This document shows, piece by piece, positions 31,942 through 43,062 of a stretch of 64,000 bases of DNA (positions are counted from its first letter, which is position 1; every line of letters starts with the position of its first letter). A model generated the notes under the pieces. That model did not search any database and was not told the origin of the DNA. It worked only from the letters and a program-made list of their open reading frames with translations. The stretch comes from Trachythela sp. YZ-2020. Its lineage: Eukaryota > Cnidaria > Anthozoa > Malacalcyonacea > Clavulariidae. The stretch is from assembly GCA_016169945.1 (NCBI GenBank), contig JADLSH010000076.1, forward strand, positions 2,175,001 to 2,239,000. Reading direction: 5' to 3'. Both the position numbers and the translations under genes were made by a program.

Positions 31942-32145
31942 TTATTTTTCGTTCTCGCCGACTGCTTTCATGGCAACGAAAGAAGTTTTAGTTAGATCAA
32001 ATCGAACTAGAAGTGCTGCAGAAATCCCAAACAAAGACGACATAACCCTGTGTTCTTCAGTTCTTGTAGAGGGAAGTGTCTCCAGGATAATGTATAGCCG
32101 ACGAAATGCATGTTCCTCGGCCAATACTGCACGTCTGCTTGCCAT
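31942..32145 (-). CDS. Unrecognised short frame near the left end of the TTAA element, copy 1
   Basis: Reads MASRRAVLAEEHAFRRLYII, then LETLPSTRTEEHRVMSSLFG and ISAALLVRFDL. The antisense frame 31969-32164 (MATKEVLVRSNRTRSAAEIP...) is equally open, and I cannot decide which strand codes, if either. The position inside a TIR suggests the edge of an original element gene. Confidence 0.3.
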   Translation of the reverse strand: MASRRAVLAEEHAFRRLYIILETLPSTRTEEHRVMSSLFGISAALLVRFDLTKTSFVAMKAVGENEK

Positions 32146-32547
32146 CCTGACATCGTCTGTGTGAATTTGCGCAAGGATATTTTAGATACTGATTCAAGTG
32201 AACACTCGAGCGATTCCAATCTCTTTGGGCAATCATCAGTAAGTTCAATTCAACTGGTATTGTTACAAAGCGGGTAAATAGACCGCGGTTCTAATATCAT
32301 CGCCTTGACGCCTTCTAAAGTCTTCTACATGGCCATGCATTTCTTCAATAATTTTAAGACCAGATGAGAATCCAGATAATATCAGACTTAAAAATACGTT
32401 ATTTAAAGATGCACCTATTTCAGATATTTAATGACTTCCACCAAGCAAAAACTCATTCCTTTAGAATTTGGTTGACAATATTGATGTGGATGTTTTGACT
32501 TTTGAGGGGGATAGCTACTGAGCTATTATGAAGACAACCACTAGTAT

Positions 32548-32730
32548 TTGCTGCTCTATGGTGAGTTACCAGAACAGGATCAACCACAACCTGGTGTAGA
32601 GATCCCACAACCTGTTGCAGAGGTCCCGCAACCTGATCCACCACACCTCCCTCAGATGCAACACCAGGCTGGTGTAATTGTGGGCACTGCCATGTTATGC
32701 GACACAGTTAGAGAACAAGTTTTGTTGTAG
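32548..32730 (+). CDS. Proline/glutamine-rich short frame, copy 1
   Basis: Frame rich in PQP motifs (QDQPQPGVEIPQPVAEVPQP ...) ending GVIVGTAMLCDTVREQVLL and a stop. The ending resembles the extreme C-terminus of PIF/Harbinger transposases, but the match is too short to be sure. In copy 2 a 3-bp loss near 57305 keeps the frame. Confidence 0.3.
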   Translation: MLLYGELPEQDQPQPGVEIPQPVAEVPQPDPPHLPQMQHQAGVIVGTAMLCDTVREQVLL

Positions 32731-32797
32731 AAGATTGCAATGCAGGGTATTGACAGTTAATGGGCTAACAAAACTATCTGCGAGTGTCTCTTGTTAA

Positions 32798-32892
32798 CCC
32801 ATTAGCAGGCAATGCGCCATATATTGGTATTTCACTCTGTTTGACGCCTGACAATTTTATTCGTCAGTGGTAGGGTACTGCCAGTTAATGGG
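32798..32892 (+). mobile_element. 95-bp MITE with CCCATTAGCAGGCA-type ends, copy 1
   Basis: TTAA 32794-32797, then CCCATTAGCAGGCA; right end TGCCAGTTAATGGG followed by CTAA. The ends are related to those of the 21195-23600 element. A further right-end-like piece (CAGTTAATGGGCTAA) sits just before it at about 32754. Confidence 0.6.
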
Positions 32893-34544
32893 CTAAGTGG
32901 CAAGAAAGCATCATAAGACTATGCCTGGTTTTACACCCTCCCAGGCCAGTACAAATCAACATATTGCTCTGGCTAACACCAAAAGGTTTGGGTTTTTTAA
33001 AGTAATTACACTTAATGATTATGTATCCTTGCTTAAGAGGTTGATAATTAAGAACATTAATTTCATATGCTGTAGTAGTTGATATATGCCTGTTCGCCTT
33101 TTCGCACCATGTGATCTAGCCCTACATATTGACATTAGCCCAGTCAGTGATAATAAAATGCCAATACATGGCAACCTTTCCCTTCTACATATATTGTATG
33201 AAAGCCAAAAATGAAACAAAAAAGCAAGCATTTAGACAAGGATTATTGTTTTATCTTCAGCTTTCGTATGACTATAAAACAAATTTGCCACACATTGGTA
33301 ATTTTTAATCATGGACTGAGCCAATGTAATAGTGGAATGGCAATCTTGTTTTATATAAAGTTTGTAAGATTTAACAAGCATTAAAGTTAGGAAATTCAAT
33401 TTTATGGATATTTAGGAATCACACATTTGTTGAAATATTACTAACATATTCAAATTGAATACTATTACATTTTTATTGCACTTCACCTAGCTAATTATTT
33501 ACATTTTATCAATGTGAATTTACTAGTCTTGTATTTAACATACATTAAATGATAACAATTGAAATACAGCAGTTACATACTATATTTCTGGCTACACTCT
33601 TTTTTTATAAGAACCAGTAAAAATAAGCCTAAGCCCAAATTGTTCTTAGCCTGTTCTTATTATGCACTCTTTTCAGGGATTTAAATTACAATGACATCAC
33701 ATAAGATTAGGTTTAGGATTAGGATTAGTTTTGGATTAGTCTAAGGATTACAGTACAGTCAATCTGGGATATTGAATTTTGGGTTCATACAGTCAGTAGC
33801 ATATGTCCTGTAGTGTACAGGGACACTGTATGTTGGACACTGTATGAAAGTTAAAGTTATACAAAGTACATTTATAAACCTTTTTTTTTCGTCAGCCTCA
33901 ATTTTTTCATATTTTGTTATATTTTTTGGGAAAATTCAGCCTAAGTGTTCTTATTAAATTGGTTCTTATAAAAAAAGAGTGTATTTCATTTCAAAAATAT
34001 GTCTAAAATAGGTATATAATTTTCACTTTAAATTTGTGTATCTTCTAACCTGGTTAACCTTTGTGTGACAGGCCCTGGAACAGCAATTCTTTTTTAATTG
34101 ACCAACTCAGGAATGTATGTATACAGTATAGTATACTGCTTAGGCACCAAAACATTTACACTAAATACAGGTAGCCATCTCTTTGTTCTCTTGCTGCATT
34201 GTAATCTTGAACTGTAAATGTACAATTCTTATTCATTATAACTGACAGGATGCAGGTGTATTATTAAAACATGCATTTGCTCATGTAACATATAAGAGGA
34301 CAAATCCTATATCATTGTTATGTTAGTGGCAAATCTAAATAAATAAATAAATAAATAAATGGAACAAATATCAACACATACAATATTAAACTATTAACAC
34401 TCACAGCAAATTTGAAACATACACTAACTTTAAATCATATTGTTAGTTGATCTATTACTTGAAATGCTGCCCTTTGTGAGGCATATAATGATCTAGCAAT
34501 ACCGACCCAAGTTGACAAGTTCTTTGTCTGTTTCGAGCGACAAT

Positions 34545-34721
34545 TCATTCATTAATCCCTGCAATCTCGCGCGCAGATCGTACAAATAGATCTTTGCCGC
34601 ACCCCTCTCCGCATAATGCCGCTTTTTTTCTTTCAGCCTGATCTTCAGAAGTGACAATACGAGCCTCTTTGACTGGCGTAAAGAAGAACTCGTTTGAGAT
34701 CGCGCCTGATCCGTCCGCCAT
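34545..34721 (-). CDS. Short frame at the right end of the TTAA element, copy 1
   Basis: ATG 34721 reads MADGSGAISNEFFFTPVKEA, RIVTSEDQAERKK, then in this frame to a stop at 34545. After a run of seven A/T the alternative frame (RHYAERGAAKIYLYDLRARL ... ELSLETDKELVNLG) looks more protein-like, so a one-base slip is likely. Probably the N-terminus of the lost element protein. Confidence 0.4.
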   Translation of the reverse strand: MADGSGAISNEFFFTPVKEARIVTSEDQAERKKAALCGEGCGKDLFVRSAREIAGINE

Positions 34722-34746
34722 TTTGTTATTGTCGCATATAATTAAA

Positions 34747-34777
34747 ATTCCAATGGTCGGGTCCCGACCATTGGAAT
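34747..34777 (+). repeat. 31-bp perfect palindrome near the element's right end, copy 1
   Basis: Two 15-bp arms, ATTCCAATGGTCGGG and CCCGACCATTGGAAT, around a single T. A decayed version is found in the related MITE at 7653-7805, so it belongs to the family. It could be a transposase-binding or cruciform-forming subterminal site. Confidence 0.85.
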
Positions 34778-34919
34778 GTATATGCGCAGAATATATGCGC
34801 AGAACGGACTTTACTTCATCGTTAAGCATCAAATAATAGATATAACTTAAGGATAAAATAAACTCGCTCATACCACACATAAACCTGATTGGAATTTAGC
34901 CGTTAGCAATTCGATTCCC

Positions 34920-35090
34920 TGATTGAAATTTGTTTAAATCTTCATCCATTTCAAAAGTGTATGTGTTGTATTGTTCTCGTCTTGCTTGATATATATTCGA
35001 CCATTATATGTCCAGATGTATTTCCAATTCAATCGCTTCTTGAATTTGTTAACCTGGCCAAATAGTTTCTTATAGGGCATTAGGGACGCT
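34920..35090 (-). pseudogene. LINE ORF1 C-terminal fragment, copy 1
   Basis: Minus strand reads SLMPYKKLFGQVNKFKKRLN, then WKYIWTYNGRIYIKQDEN, aligning with the C-terminus of ORF1 at 19250-19450 (SLTPYRRKLFGKIN, TIKWKHIWTVNGKILLRQTD). After a frameshift, EMDEDLNKFQ ends it. Upstream part of ORF1 absent. Confidence 0.72.
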
Positions 35091-35139
35091 CACCTTCTTA
35101 GCAGCCAGCCTCTTATGGGCCTATAATTCATCGATTGCT

Positions 35140-35745
35140 TAAATTTAGCTTTTTATTCTGCAAAATAGAAATATTTATTTTGAATTTTTTTTTATTTATC
35201 GGCTATTTTCCAGCATGAACTCGCTTGCCGTAGTTTGACTATATATGGTTTGTCCACGCGCTTCAGTCCCGACAAAAAATCTTATATAGGGTATTGTACC
35301 CTGGGGAATTCATTCCGGCCACTTAAAAAACCATAGCAACAGTCAATCTGTACGCTACATTTCAAATTTCGCTGTAACTTTGTCAATTTTTATTGTTTTT
35401 CTTTGAAAGTTGGTCAGTATGTACTGTTTTTAAGCTCTATATAAACGGTGTATTAGCGAAGATCACACGGTTTTTAAAACAGAAGTTATAATCGACCAAA
35501 GGTACTGACTATATAATTAGTTTACGATATAATAAATATCAGATTACAAAGGTGTTAAAACTCATGGAAATCTGTAAAACAATGTGTTTAGCGATTTGTT
35601 TGGCATTAGCCAAGAACAGGTGTGTTTGCTGAATCGATTGGGTGGTATTTTCTTCCGTTTTGGGCGAGGGGCGCCAAAGATACAAGTGCTCAAAGTCATG
35701 ATCCTTTGGCGGTTGATATTCGACGCTACCGTGTAGAAAGAGTTA
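35140..35745 (-). pseudogene. Fragment of the helicase-transposon family (transposase 5' region), copy 1
   Basis: Closely similar in nucleotide sequence to about 8985-9680 of the 5.4-kb element: shared GACTATATATGGTTTG, CTTCAGTCCCGACAAAA, TGAATCGATTGG, CCTTTGGCGGTTGATATTCG and CTACCGTGTAGAAAGAG. It ends in the NSFYTVASNINRQR segment of the transposase N-terminal exon. No TIR present, so it is a broken second copy. Confidence 0.8.
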
Positions 35746-36086
35746 AAATGTTCATAAATCTGGGTTACTGCTCATCAATTGTTCTGTAAAAGATGCTTAC
35801 TTTAAAAGCCTCTTTCTGGATCCTCAATCCTTGCCCCACACACACAAGCGGCACTGAGATCAACACTTTTCGATTGCAGTTATTTTGATGCAGAGTTGAT
35901 ACTCTCCAAATTTCTCCCCCAGAAAACTAGATTTATGATAAAATCAATTTTTTAAAAGTTCTTTTTATGTTTTTTATTTTTTTTTCCTTGCTGGTCAACG
36001 AAATGACTGTCAGTTGCTTAAAAATGTCAACAAATCTGTCCCTTGGCAAAGCAGAGTTTTTTTAAAAAAGGGATGAATTGACAGAT

Positions 36087-36786
36087 TTATGGACATGAGA
36101 AAACGACGTAAATAGATTGAATAACTCCAAAAAAGTAATTGTTATCAAAGACGGAATCTACGGCATCATTTATCACAAGATTGAGATTGTGTGCCACACA
36201 ATGTATGTAGAACACAGGCATCGATGAGCAATCTTTTATCAGCTTTTGCACACCAGGCTGGACCACAGAGTTTTTCCATGTAAAGTCCAATATTTTAAAG
36301 GCCAGTCGCCGTTCCTCAGTGACAGATATAAAACCTAGGAAAGTATTGTAACATTCTCGTTCAAAACTTGAACCCACCGAGCAGTGACACTGAGTTGATC
36401 TACTCTGTTTATGTCACTTGTTGTATCCAGTATGATTGACCAAAATGGACATTCATTTATTTGAGAAATAAAGAACTTTCGCAGGAGCTGCGATGTTGTT
36501 AGTATCAGTTCATTCTGGATTTTGGGAATCATGTATTGAATCGAGTCGCATGCCTAGGTAAAGAGATAGCATAATTTGTGATACTGTCGAATTCACTTAA
36601 CATTGACATTACAACCAGAAAATTTACTCCTTGTGCAATTCCTTCGCCCATTTTTTCGTCATGTCCTCCCAGAGCTAAATTTAACGAAGTTAGACAAAGA
36701 ATAACACCCAAAACCCTTCCCAAAATTTTCACCCATAAATTACTTTCAAGTCGGATCTGCTTCTCTGATTCATCATCTATTGTCAT
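36087..36786 (-). pseudogene. hAT/ZMYM1-like N-terminal region (DUF4371), copy 1
   Basis: Pieces in order: ATG 36786 MTIDDESEKQIRLESNLWVK, LNLALGGHDEKMGEGIAQGV, NFLVVMSMLSEFDSITNYAI; then after a frame break PKIQNELILTTSQLLRKFFI, CPFWSIILDTTSDINRVDQL and SVTARWV; then FLGFISVTEERRLAFKILDF ... VQKLIKDCSSMPVFYIHCVA and HNLNLVINDAV. The LDTTSD Asp and the HC.AH.L.L motif are the catalytic-core landmarks of this family. The C-terminal part does not follow at 35745-36087, which is AT-rich. The counterpart in copy 2 has one longer open frame. Confidence 0.8.
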
Positions 36787-37655
36787 TTAAGATAAACACA
36801 AGATGCTTCAATATGAAGTGATGAGTTTTCATGTTTCTTAATTTTACCAGGTAATCGTTTTTGAGCTCTGATCTCCAGCTACCCATGCACTTTGCATTTT
36901 AAACGTTCATTTCTTCAATCAGCAAAAAGCCAGTAATTTTCACAGCATAGTGTTTAGTGCAAAGTTTCCACGGAAATGTTGCAATATTGTTGTGGTGGCA
37001 AATTGCATAGAAGCAGAGCGTAAACTTCCAGGGGGTGCTTGCGATTAACGTGCAAATTTGTGATATAGTAAATTTCTGGAATTTATTGCTTATTGGACAT
37101 TTAAAATTATATTCACTAATACGTATTAACTATTATGTACTTTTTTCTTCCAATTTAACGAAACATTTTGATCTACTCTGATCCGTATCAACTAAATATT
37201 GTCATTATTTACCTTCAAAAATTATGATTGGGTCATTCAAGACAAGATTACTCCCCCTGTAGCATGAATATGTTCAAGAAATGCGTTAAACTGAGTTATA
37301 ACTATTAAACATGGCCGAACGCAAGAGCGAATGCCAACTCCTACAAAGCTACAGGATGCATTTTGCACGTTTTTAGACAAAGACGCATTGCCAAAAGACT
37401 TGATTCATTTATTTAAAACTTTGAGCCATTGTCATTGACTAATTGAGGCTTTATTGGCAATGTAAACAAATGACCAAATGGCAAATTGCATTGCGCGACT
37501 GTAGTCTGTATTATAAAACTTTATCAGCTATCGCTCTCCGATATGTAGTCCACAATCAATTGCAAGATGTTGTTCTAGTAGTATATTTACATAATTCATG
37601 AAGTGTTGTAGTCATAGTTAATTTGTAGTGGTATGGCAAGCCAAACCTGACAAAA
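36787..37655. other. Noncoding spacer upstream of the HECT-like gene, copy 1
   Basis: AT-rich with no supported coding frame. Short ATG-containing stretches near 37310 (ATGGCCGAACGCAAGAGCG) are open only briefly. It may contain the boundary of the element that carries the HECT-like gene, but I see no inverted repeat. Confidence 0.4.
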
Positions 37656-37830
37656 GTGTATCGAGAATATTTAATACTAGTCGAGAATTTTAAATGATGT
37701 ACGAGAACATTAAGCGGTAGACGAGAATAATGCAATGTAGTGATTGAGATTGATTAATACTAGTCGAGAATATTATACGATGGTCGAGAATTTTATATTA
37801 TGATCGAAAATTTAATACTATGGTCGAGAT
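37656..37830 (+). promoter_or_regulatory. Cluster of GTCGAGAATTTTA-type subterminal repeats, copy 1
   Basis: Eight or nine degenerate copies of a (TA)GTCGAGAATTTTA-like word, spaced about 15-30 bp (TATCGAGAATATTTAATACT, AGTCGAGAATTTTAAATG, GACGAGAATAAT, GGTCGAGAATTTTATATT, GGTCGAGATTTC), end about 90 bp before the HECT-like gene's ATG. The placement fits transposase-binding subterminal repeats or a promoter array. Confidence 0.55.
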
Positions 37831-37921
37831 TTCTGGCAGTATAGCCGGTCAGCGGTTTTCTTATATTTCTGAGATACTTCATGTCAGGAATGTGATATGT
37901 CATGTTCATGCATTGTTCATA

Positions 37922-40900
37922 ATGGCGGGTCGTGATTCTACTGATAATATAAATACCGTGGATAACACTGGCATTGTTCGCCAACTTCTCACAAGATTGA
38001 ACGAGTTGTCTTCGGCTATGATTCCACAAGACAACAACAACAACAACGTCGAAAGCGAAGTCAGGCGGGTATTTAGGCCTAATAATGCTACTTCAAGTCA
38101 GACCACCGAGACAAGTCATTCGAGTAGCTCTGGTGCTAGTGTGACTGGCGGAGAAGGGATACAACAAAATTCTCAACGCCGAGCTCCTTATTTCATGCCA
38201 AGACGGAATTTTTCTGGGCAGCGTCCCTCAAATTCTACTAGGAGCCGCAAGCAAAAGAAACCGAGCGCAATAGACAACAGACAATTCATGCGTGACTTAA
38301 TTTTGCTTGGAGGACCGGATACTGTTCGTGTTCCACGTCAAGGAACACGCTTGGCATTGATGGAAAGTGGTCACATGATATCAGGGTGTAAGTTCACAAA
38401 AGGAATGACGGCAGCTCAGGTGGAAATTGCGATTGTTGAGGCATTTGACGGGAAGATACCTCCAGATGTAGACATAGAAATAATGATATCTATGCATACT
38501 TCACTAGTCGCTCCCTCTTTGGCTCATGGACAACAAGGAATTGATGGTGCCATTATACAACGCTTGTTTCAAACAAAACCCATATACGTCCGCCCAAGCA
38601 GACAGATATTAATGTCATCAAAGGAAATGGTACAACAGGTATGAAGTTTGTGTGTTTACAACTGTCGAAATTTTATTGGTGCATGTTAATTCAATCAGTG
38701 GTAACTAACATCAGTGTTTAGTCAGGTTACCAGCATATCCATAAAAGAAGGACTACCTTCTTACCTAAATAGTACCCATTATACACTGGTTACTGTATGA
38801 TGGGTACCACTCAGCCAATCTTCCCATTTCGGAATAAAAATTGCTATTAGAATGTGTTTTCTTGCATCGATATATTGTAATTTGGACAACATAGGGTCAG
38901 ATGGATGAAAATCAGGGGTGTAGGGGGTGAGGGGCACAGGGGGCATGTGTCTCCTTAAATTTTTGAAAAGCAAAAGTGCCATTTTTTCAGGGGTGTATAT
39001 TCTTCTATAATAGATACAGGCTGATGTGGTAAAGAACCAGGCCGATGTGGTAAATATGGGGAAAATAATCTAATCTGAAAAGAAGGGGGGGGGGGGAATG
39101 GAATCAAAGATCATTGAAGAATATACACCCCTGCATTTTTTTGAAGAAAAGTGTCTTTCTTGCACAAATTAATGTTGCTGTAAATACTAATGTTACATTG
39201 AAGGTGCTCTTTGAGTATTCTAAACATATTTACATATGCCCTTTAACACAAGCAAGCTATGCTGTTAATAGTATTTTAAGATTTTAGGTGCCCTTTTTGT
39301 TGAGATTTGGGTCTGCCAATGTCTTGTAACTACTACAAATATCAATAATGATTTTAATAAGTAATTAGCCATTGTTTTTTATAGGAGGAGGAGAATCTTG
39401 AATGCGAATTATTTGAACATGTAGGCAAAAATCTTCCTGAAAATCAAGTGATAAATGGTGAATATTTCATTCAAATATATTGCATTCAAATATGTGAACA
39501 CTCAAGTTATTGAAAGCTGTTTAACTGTTAGAAAGAACGAAAAGCTTTCGAGTTGTATTCACCAGCTGTATTTTGCCAATTTGATTTTTGCTGCCACATT
39601 GGATGATTATGGACAAATATAATTATATAATGTAGTTCTTGAATAAATGCCACATTTATCTTATGCATAGGTGTACAAGATGAAAATCCAGAAAAGGCTG
39701 ATCAGGACATAAATGTAGACGTCCATGTTACCTCGATGGCTGAAGGTACCCGTACTTTCCTTTGGCCATCAAAATGTTAAGGCAGTGTGTTACACAGGTC
39801 AACTTTCAACATCGATAACATCGAAATAACAAGTTGTTATTTGAACATCGATAAGTGTAACATTGCCTTACTGTACTTGAATTTCTATTTTAGTATGAAA
39901 TTATGCTGCTGTACTTAATATAAACATTTATACAACAATTAATTTTAATTAACGCAATCTCACTGGCTGGCTCTTGTGCATGTGCTATTAGAGTATAGAT
40001 CACGAATGACGTCACACAGCAACAAAACATAATTTTTCACAGCACTTTTGATGTATAAAACAAATAGATTTCATTTTGTTGTGCGTATGTACTGTAATAG
40101 ATCACGGAAGACGTGATGGCGTAAAAAGAACAAAAAGTCACGGCGCTCAACTTCGTCTTGTGCTGTACTTTTTAGTTCGTTTCACGCTATGACGACATCT
40201 GTGATCTATTACAGTACACGCATGGCAAAATGAAGTCTATTTGTTAAATATCAAAAGTTTGAAAATACTTAAAATTTTATGCTAGCTCCAAGAGAAGAAA
40301 GCACTGTAATTGAGTCAGATGATTTGGATATCATCGTGGGAATTGCACAAGGTAAGGTAATCTGCATACAACGTTAATCAGTCATAATTATAATTTGTTT
40401 TAATATCTCCATATTGTACTGGTCCACATTGTCAAGTTCTTTCATTATATATTTTTCTGGATGTAATAGAGGAAGAAGAAAATAGTCTTCATGGTAATAC
40501 ATAGCGTGGCGCATCCAACTTGCATCATTAGCTAAAGAGATTGTAGTTGAAGGATGGCCTCCAGTCTATATTTCTGCTTATACTACCAGTATAAATATTT
40601 CACCTGACTTACCGGTACTAAAAAATTTATTTTTAATAGATGCTGCTGGTCCAAGTTTCCATTTACGTGATTTACCTGTCAAAGATGTTGTAGTACATAG
40701 AACAACAGTTCGTCAAGATATGATTGATTTATTTATGGATCCAAATGTACTCAATTTTATGCTCAATATTACTGTTAAAGGTGTAAACGGCAACCCAGAG
40801 ACAGGAAGAGGAATAGGTGTCTTGCGTGACATCTTGGCGCACTTCTGGCAGGAGTGTTTTACAACCCTCGCCACAGGAGGTACTGAAAAAACACCACACA

Positions 40901-41687
40901 TAAGGCACGACATGCAAAAGCCACAATGGCAAGCAATAGCTCGTGTCATTGTGTATGGTTATAAAGTTGCCAATTATTTCCCCCTTCAGCTGTCCAAATT
41001 ATTTATCCTTTGTTGCTTATTTGGTGAAGAGAGTATTGACAAAGATACTCTGGTCAAAGCATTCAAGTGTTTTGTAGCCGAAGATGATAGAAAGATTATT
41101 GATATGCTTCTGAGCAAAGATTTTGACCCTGAAGATGAAGATGTTATGGATTTCCTGTCAATGATGAATTCTCACAAGATTCCCACCCCAGGAAATGTAG
41201 ATTCCCTAATTGATGAGCTTGCTCACCAGGAATTGATACAAAGCCACGTTACATCACAAATTGCTGGGCCCCAATCCTAAGTTCCCTCCAAAGTGGTTCA
41301 GATTCCACATTCCAAACACCAGCTGGAGTTGCACATCTCTACGAGGCAAAGCGCCCTACAGCCAAAAAAGTCAACAAGCTCTTTATAGCCAACACTTCAA
41401 GTGATGTTGAAAAGCAAAGCTTGAGTCATCTAAAAAGATATGTGAAATCCTTGGATGGAAGAGCTCTGGAAAGATTTTTGCATTTTATCTCTGGAAGTGA
41501 TGTCTTGTCATGCGATTCCATTGAAGTCACCTTCACTTCTTTGTCTGGTTTTGAACGAAGACCAGTTGTACACACATGCGGACCTACATTAGAGCTTCCT
41601 ACTACATATGAGTCCTTCACAGATCTTGCTATCGAGTTCACAAGCATGATGAGGGAAGATCAAGCGTGGGCATTTGACATTGCATAA
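37922..41687 (+). CDS. HECT-like E3 ubiquitin ligase gene, six exons
   Basis: Exons inferred from GT-AG sites and phase agreement: 37922-38638, 39385-39457, 39671-39745, 40286-40351, 40470-40493 (24 bp) and 40640-41687. The N-terminus is Ser/Asn-rich and basic, then a conserved block (RDLILLGGPDTVRVPRQGTR ... ESGHMISGCKFTKGMTAAQV). Small exons encode an acidic linker (EEENLECELFEHVG, EESTVIESDDLDIIVGIAQ). The last exon has RQDMIDLFMDPNVLNFMLNI, GRGIGVLRDILAHFWQE, QPQW-like KPQWQAIARVIVYGYK and the HECT active-site region RRPVVHTCGPTLELPTTY, with the Cys codon at 41577-41579. A one-base slip near 41270 (CCCC run) breaks the last exon. This resembles G2E3-like HECT proteins, which are numerous in cnidarians. 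It faces the IS3-like transposase. Confidence 0.75.
38982..39141 (+). mobile_element. MITE-like inverted repeat in HECT intron 1, copy 1
   Basis: TTTTTTCAGGGGTGTATATT then CTTC at 38982-39005 is mirrored by GAAG then AATATACACCCCTGCATTTT at 39116-39141. The roughly 110 bp between arms is noncoding and includes a run of nine or ten G near 39090. Also present in copy 2 at about 63662-63821. Confidence 0.6.
40045..40257 (+). mobile_element. 213-bp foldback MITE in HECT intron 3
   Basis: Arms CTTTTGATGTATAAAACAAA then TAGATTTCATTTTG at the left and the mirrored CAAAATGAAGTCTATTTG then TTAAATATCAAAAG at the right. Inner arms share GTACTGTAATAGATCAC / GTGATCTATTACAGTAC. Overall arms of about 95 bp with mismatches. 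It lies wholly inside the intron between exons 3 and 4. Confidence 0.75.
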
Positions 41688-42271
41688 GAACCCTTGACTT
41701 GCATGTTCCTGTTTTGTTAGCAAAGTCATAAGTAGAGGAACTGTGTTGTATGAGACAAACTACAGTGCGCTTTACTTGTCACATACTGTATGAACTTCTA
41801 CACATGTTACGTTTGTCCAGAGTGACTTAAGATAAATTGTAGTAATTGGCTAGAACCTTTTTAAGGAAGAACATTTAAATATATCTTTATTTGTATTGTA
41901 ACGTTGCTTGCATAACAACAATACGGAATAGTCTAATATATCTTTGGTATAATATATGTTTTGTTTTGTGAAAACACAGCATGTATTTACATTACTAGAA
42001 AATAAATATGTTTTTCCCTATCTTTAGAAAATACCTGTTGTGATAGTAATCCAACAGTTATAAAGTATTGCTTATGTCTTCACAAACCAAAATATATGAT
42101 AGATTCATATTGTTTTTAAAAGCCAGGAACGGCATAACATTGTACTGTTTCCACCATTTTAAATTAATAAATTACTACATTTTTGTAGGTTTAAATACTG
42201 AAACAGGAATAAGATAATCATAATGTTTTGTCAACATGTTCACTGAATGTCATAGATTTTCAAACACAAAG
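41688..42271. other. Convergent intergenic region
   Basis: AT-rich spacer between the stop of the HECT-like gene and the stop of the minus-strand transposase. It contains AATAAA-type words near 42000 and the opposite-strand equivalents, fitting 3' ends of both genes. No other feature seen. Confidence 0.5.
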
Positions 42272-43059
42272 TCATTCTGGACTGAAAAGTGTTCCCATAA
42301 TATCCAATGTCTTTAAAAAATGCTCAACACCATTATTGCCATCATCTTCAAGAGGGTCAACTCTTTCCTGAAGATAGCGATGTTGCTCTTCACTTTGTTG
42401 TAAATTTATCTGAGGCACAACAATATTATTGTCTGTGGTAATCTCTGGCAATGGGCCACCATAATCCACACCATAGGCATCAAGGTTGACACCTGCAGGA
42501 TCATCAGGAAGACTGTGGACGTTAGTTTGCCAAAGGGCCAAAGGACTTTGGTGGTTGGCAGTTCTAATGCCATGATGATTCCATTGAGATTTAAATTCAG
42601 CCAAAGATGCATTTATGCGTGGCAGGTAAACATAATGAAGGGCGAGTAAATCAACTTCATTGAGAGAATCGAGTAGTTCACCGTTCTCAAGAAATCGAAA
42701 TAGATCTTTGTAAAGCGCAGACATTACTCGGTTAACTTCAGCCCATAATCTCTCTATGCGCTGATTATGGACACTTCTTCCTGCTATGAAGCTACCTCTT
42801 CCGGTGCCCCTAATTTCCACCATATAACGTGCCACATCCACATTTTCAACGCCATGGTCGCCTCTCACACGTGAGGGTAAACCATATTCCTGAACTCCAC
42901 TTTCAAAAAATCTGAGCACAGTATCAGCTCTGTTATTTGTACAACAATGCAAGTAAATTACCAATCGACTGAAACCATCGATGCACCCATGGATCACAAA
43001 TCGTTGGGATATCAACTTATGATTGGAATCAATATGCCATAAATAATTGGGGCCATGAA
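42272..43059 (-). CDS. IS3-like DDE (rve) transposase, N-terminus missing
   Basis: Open frame from the satellite junction to the stop at 42272. It begins [20 protein letters not shown], then [60 protein letters not shown], and ends with an acidic tail ([20 protein letters not shown]). The DDE triad is present: Asp (43028-43030), Asp (42857-42859), Glu (42752-42754). This is the retroviral-integrase-fold core seen in eukaryotic IS3-like (IS3EU-type) transposases. The frame is unbroken for about 260 codons but its 5' exons are cut off where the satellite starts at 43063. It lies tail-to-tail with the HECT-like gene, so the two may belong to one element. Confidence 0.82.
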
Positions 43060-43062
43060 CAT

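Larger units (their letters stand above)
31834..34821 (+). mobile_element. 3.0-kb TTAA-flanked DNA element, copy 1
   Basis: TTAA at 31830-31833 and 34822-34825. Ends AGATGATGTAAAGTCCGTTC and its counterpart CGATGAAGTAAAGTCCGTTC (reverse strand) continue into GCGCATATATTCTGCGCATA on both sides, about 42 bp of TIR. It splits a LINE between ORF1 and the endonuclease. The interior lacks a recognisable transposase. It holds only short frames, a nested 95-bp MITE, an AAAT microsatellite (about 34335-34360) and long AT-rich stretches. It is non-autonomous. Confidence 0.8.

Noticed and set aside
33705..33745. Interstitial telomere-like TTAGG words
   Set aside because: Only a few degenerate copies of (GA)TTAGG over 40 bp; it reads as simple sequence, and it is duplicated at about 58404-58444 with the whole unit.
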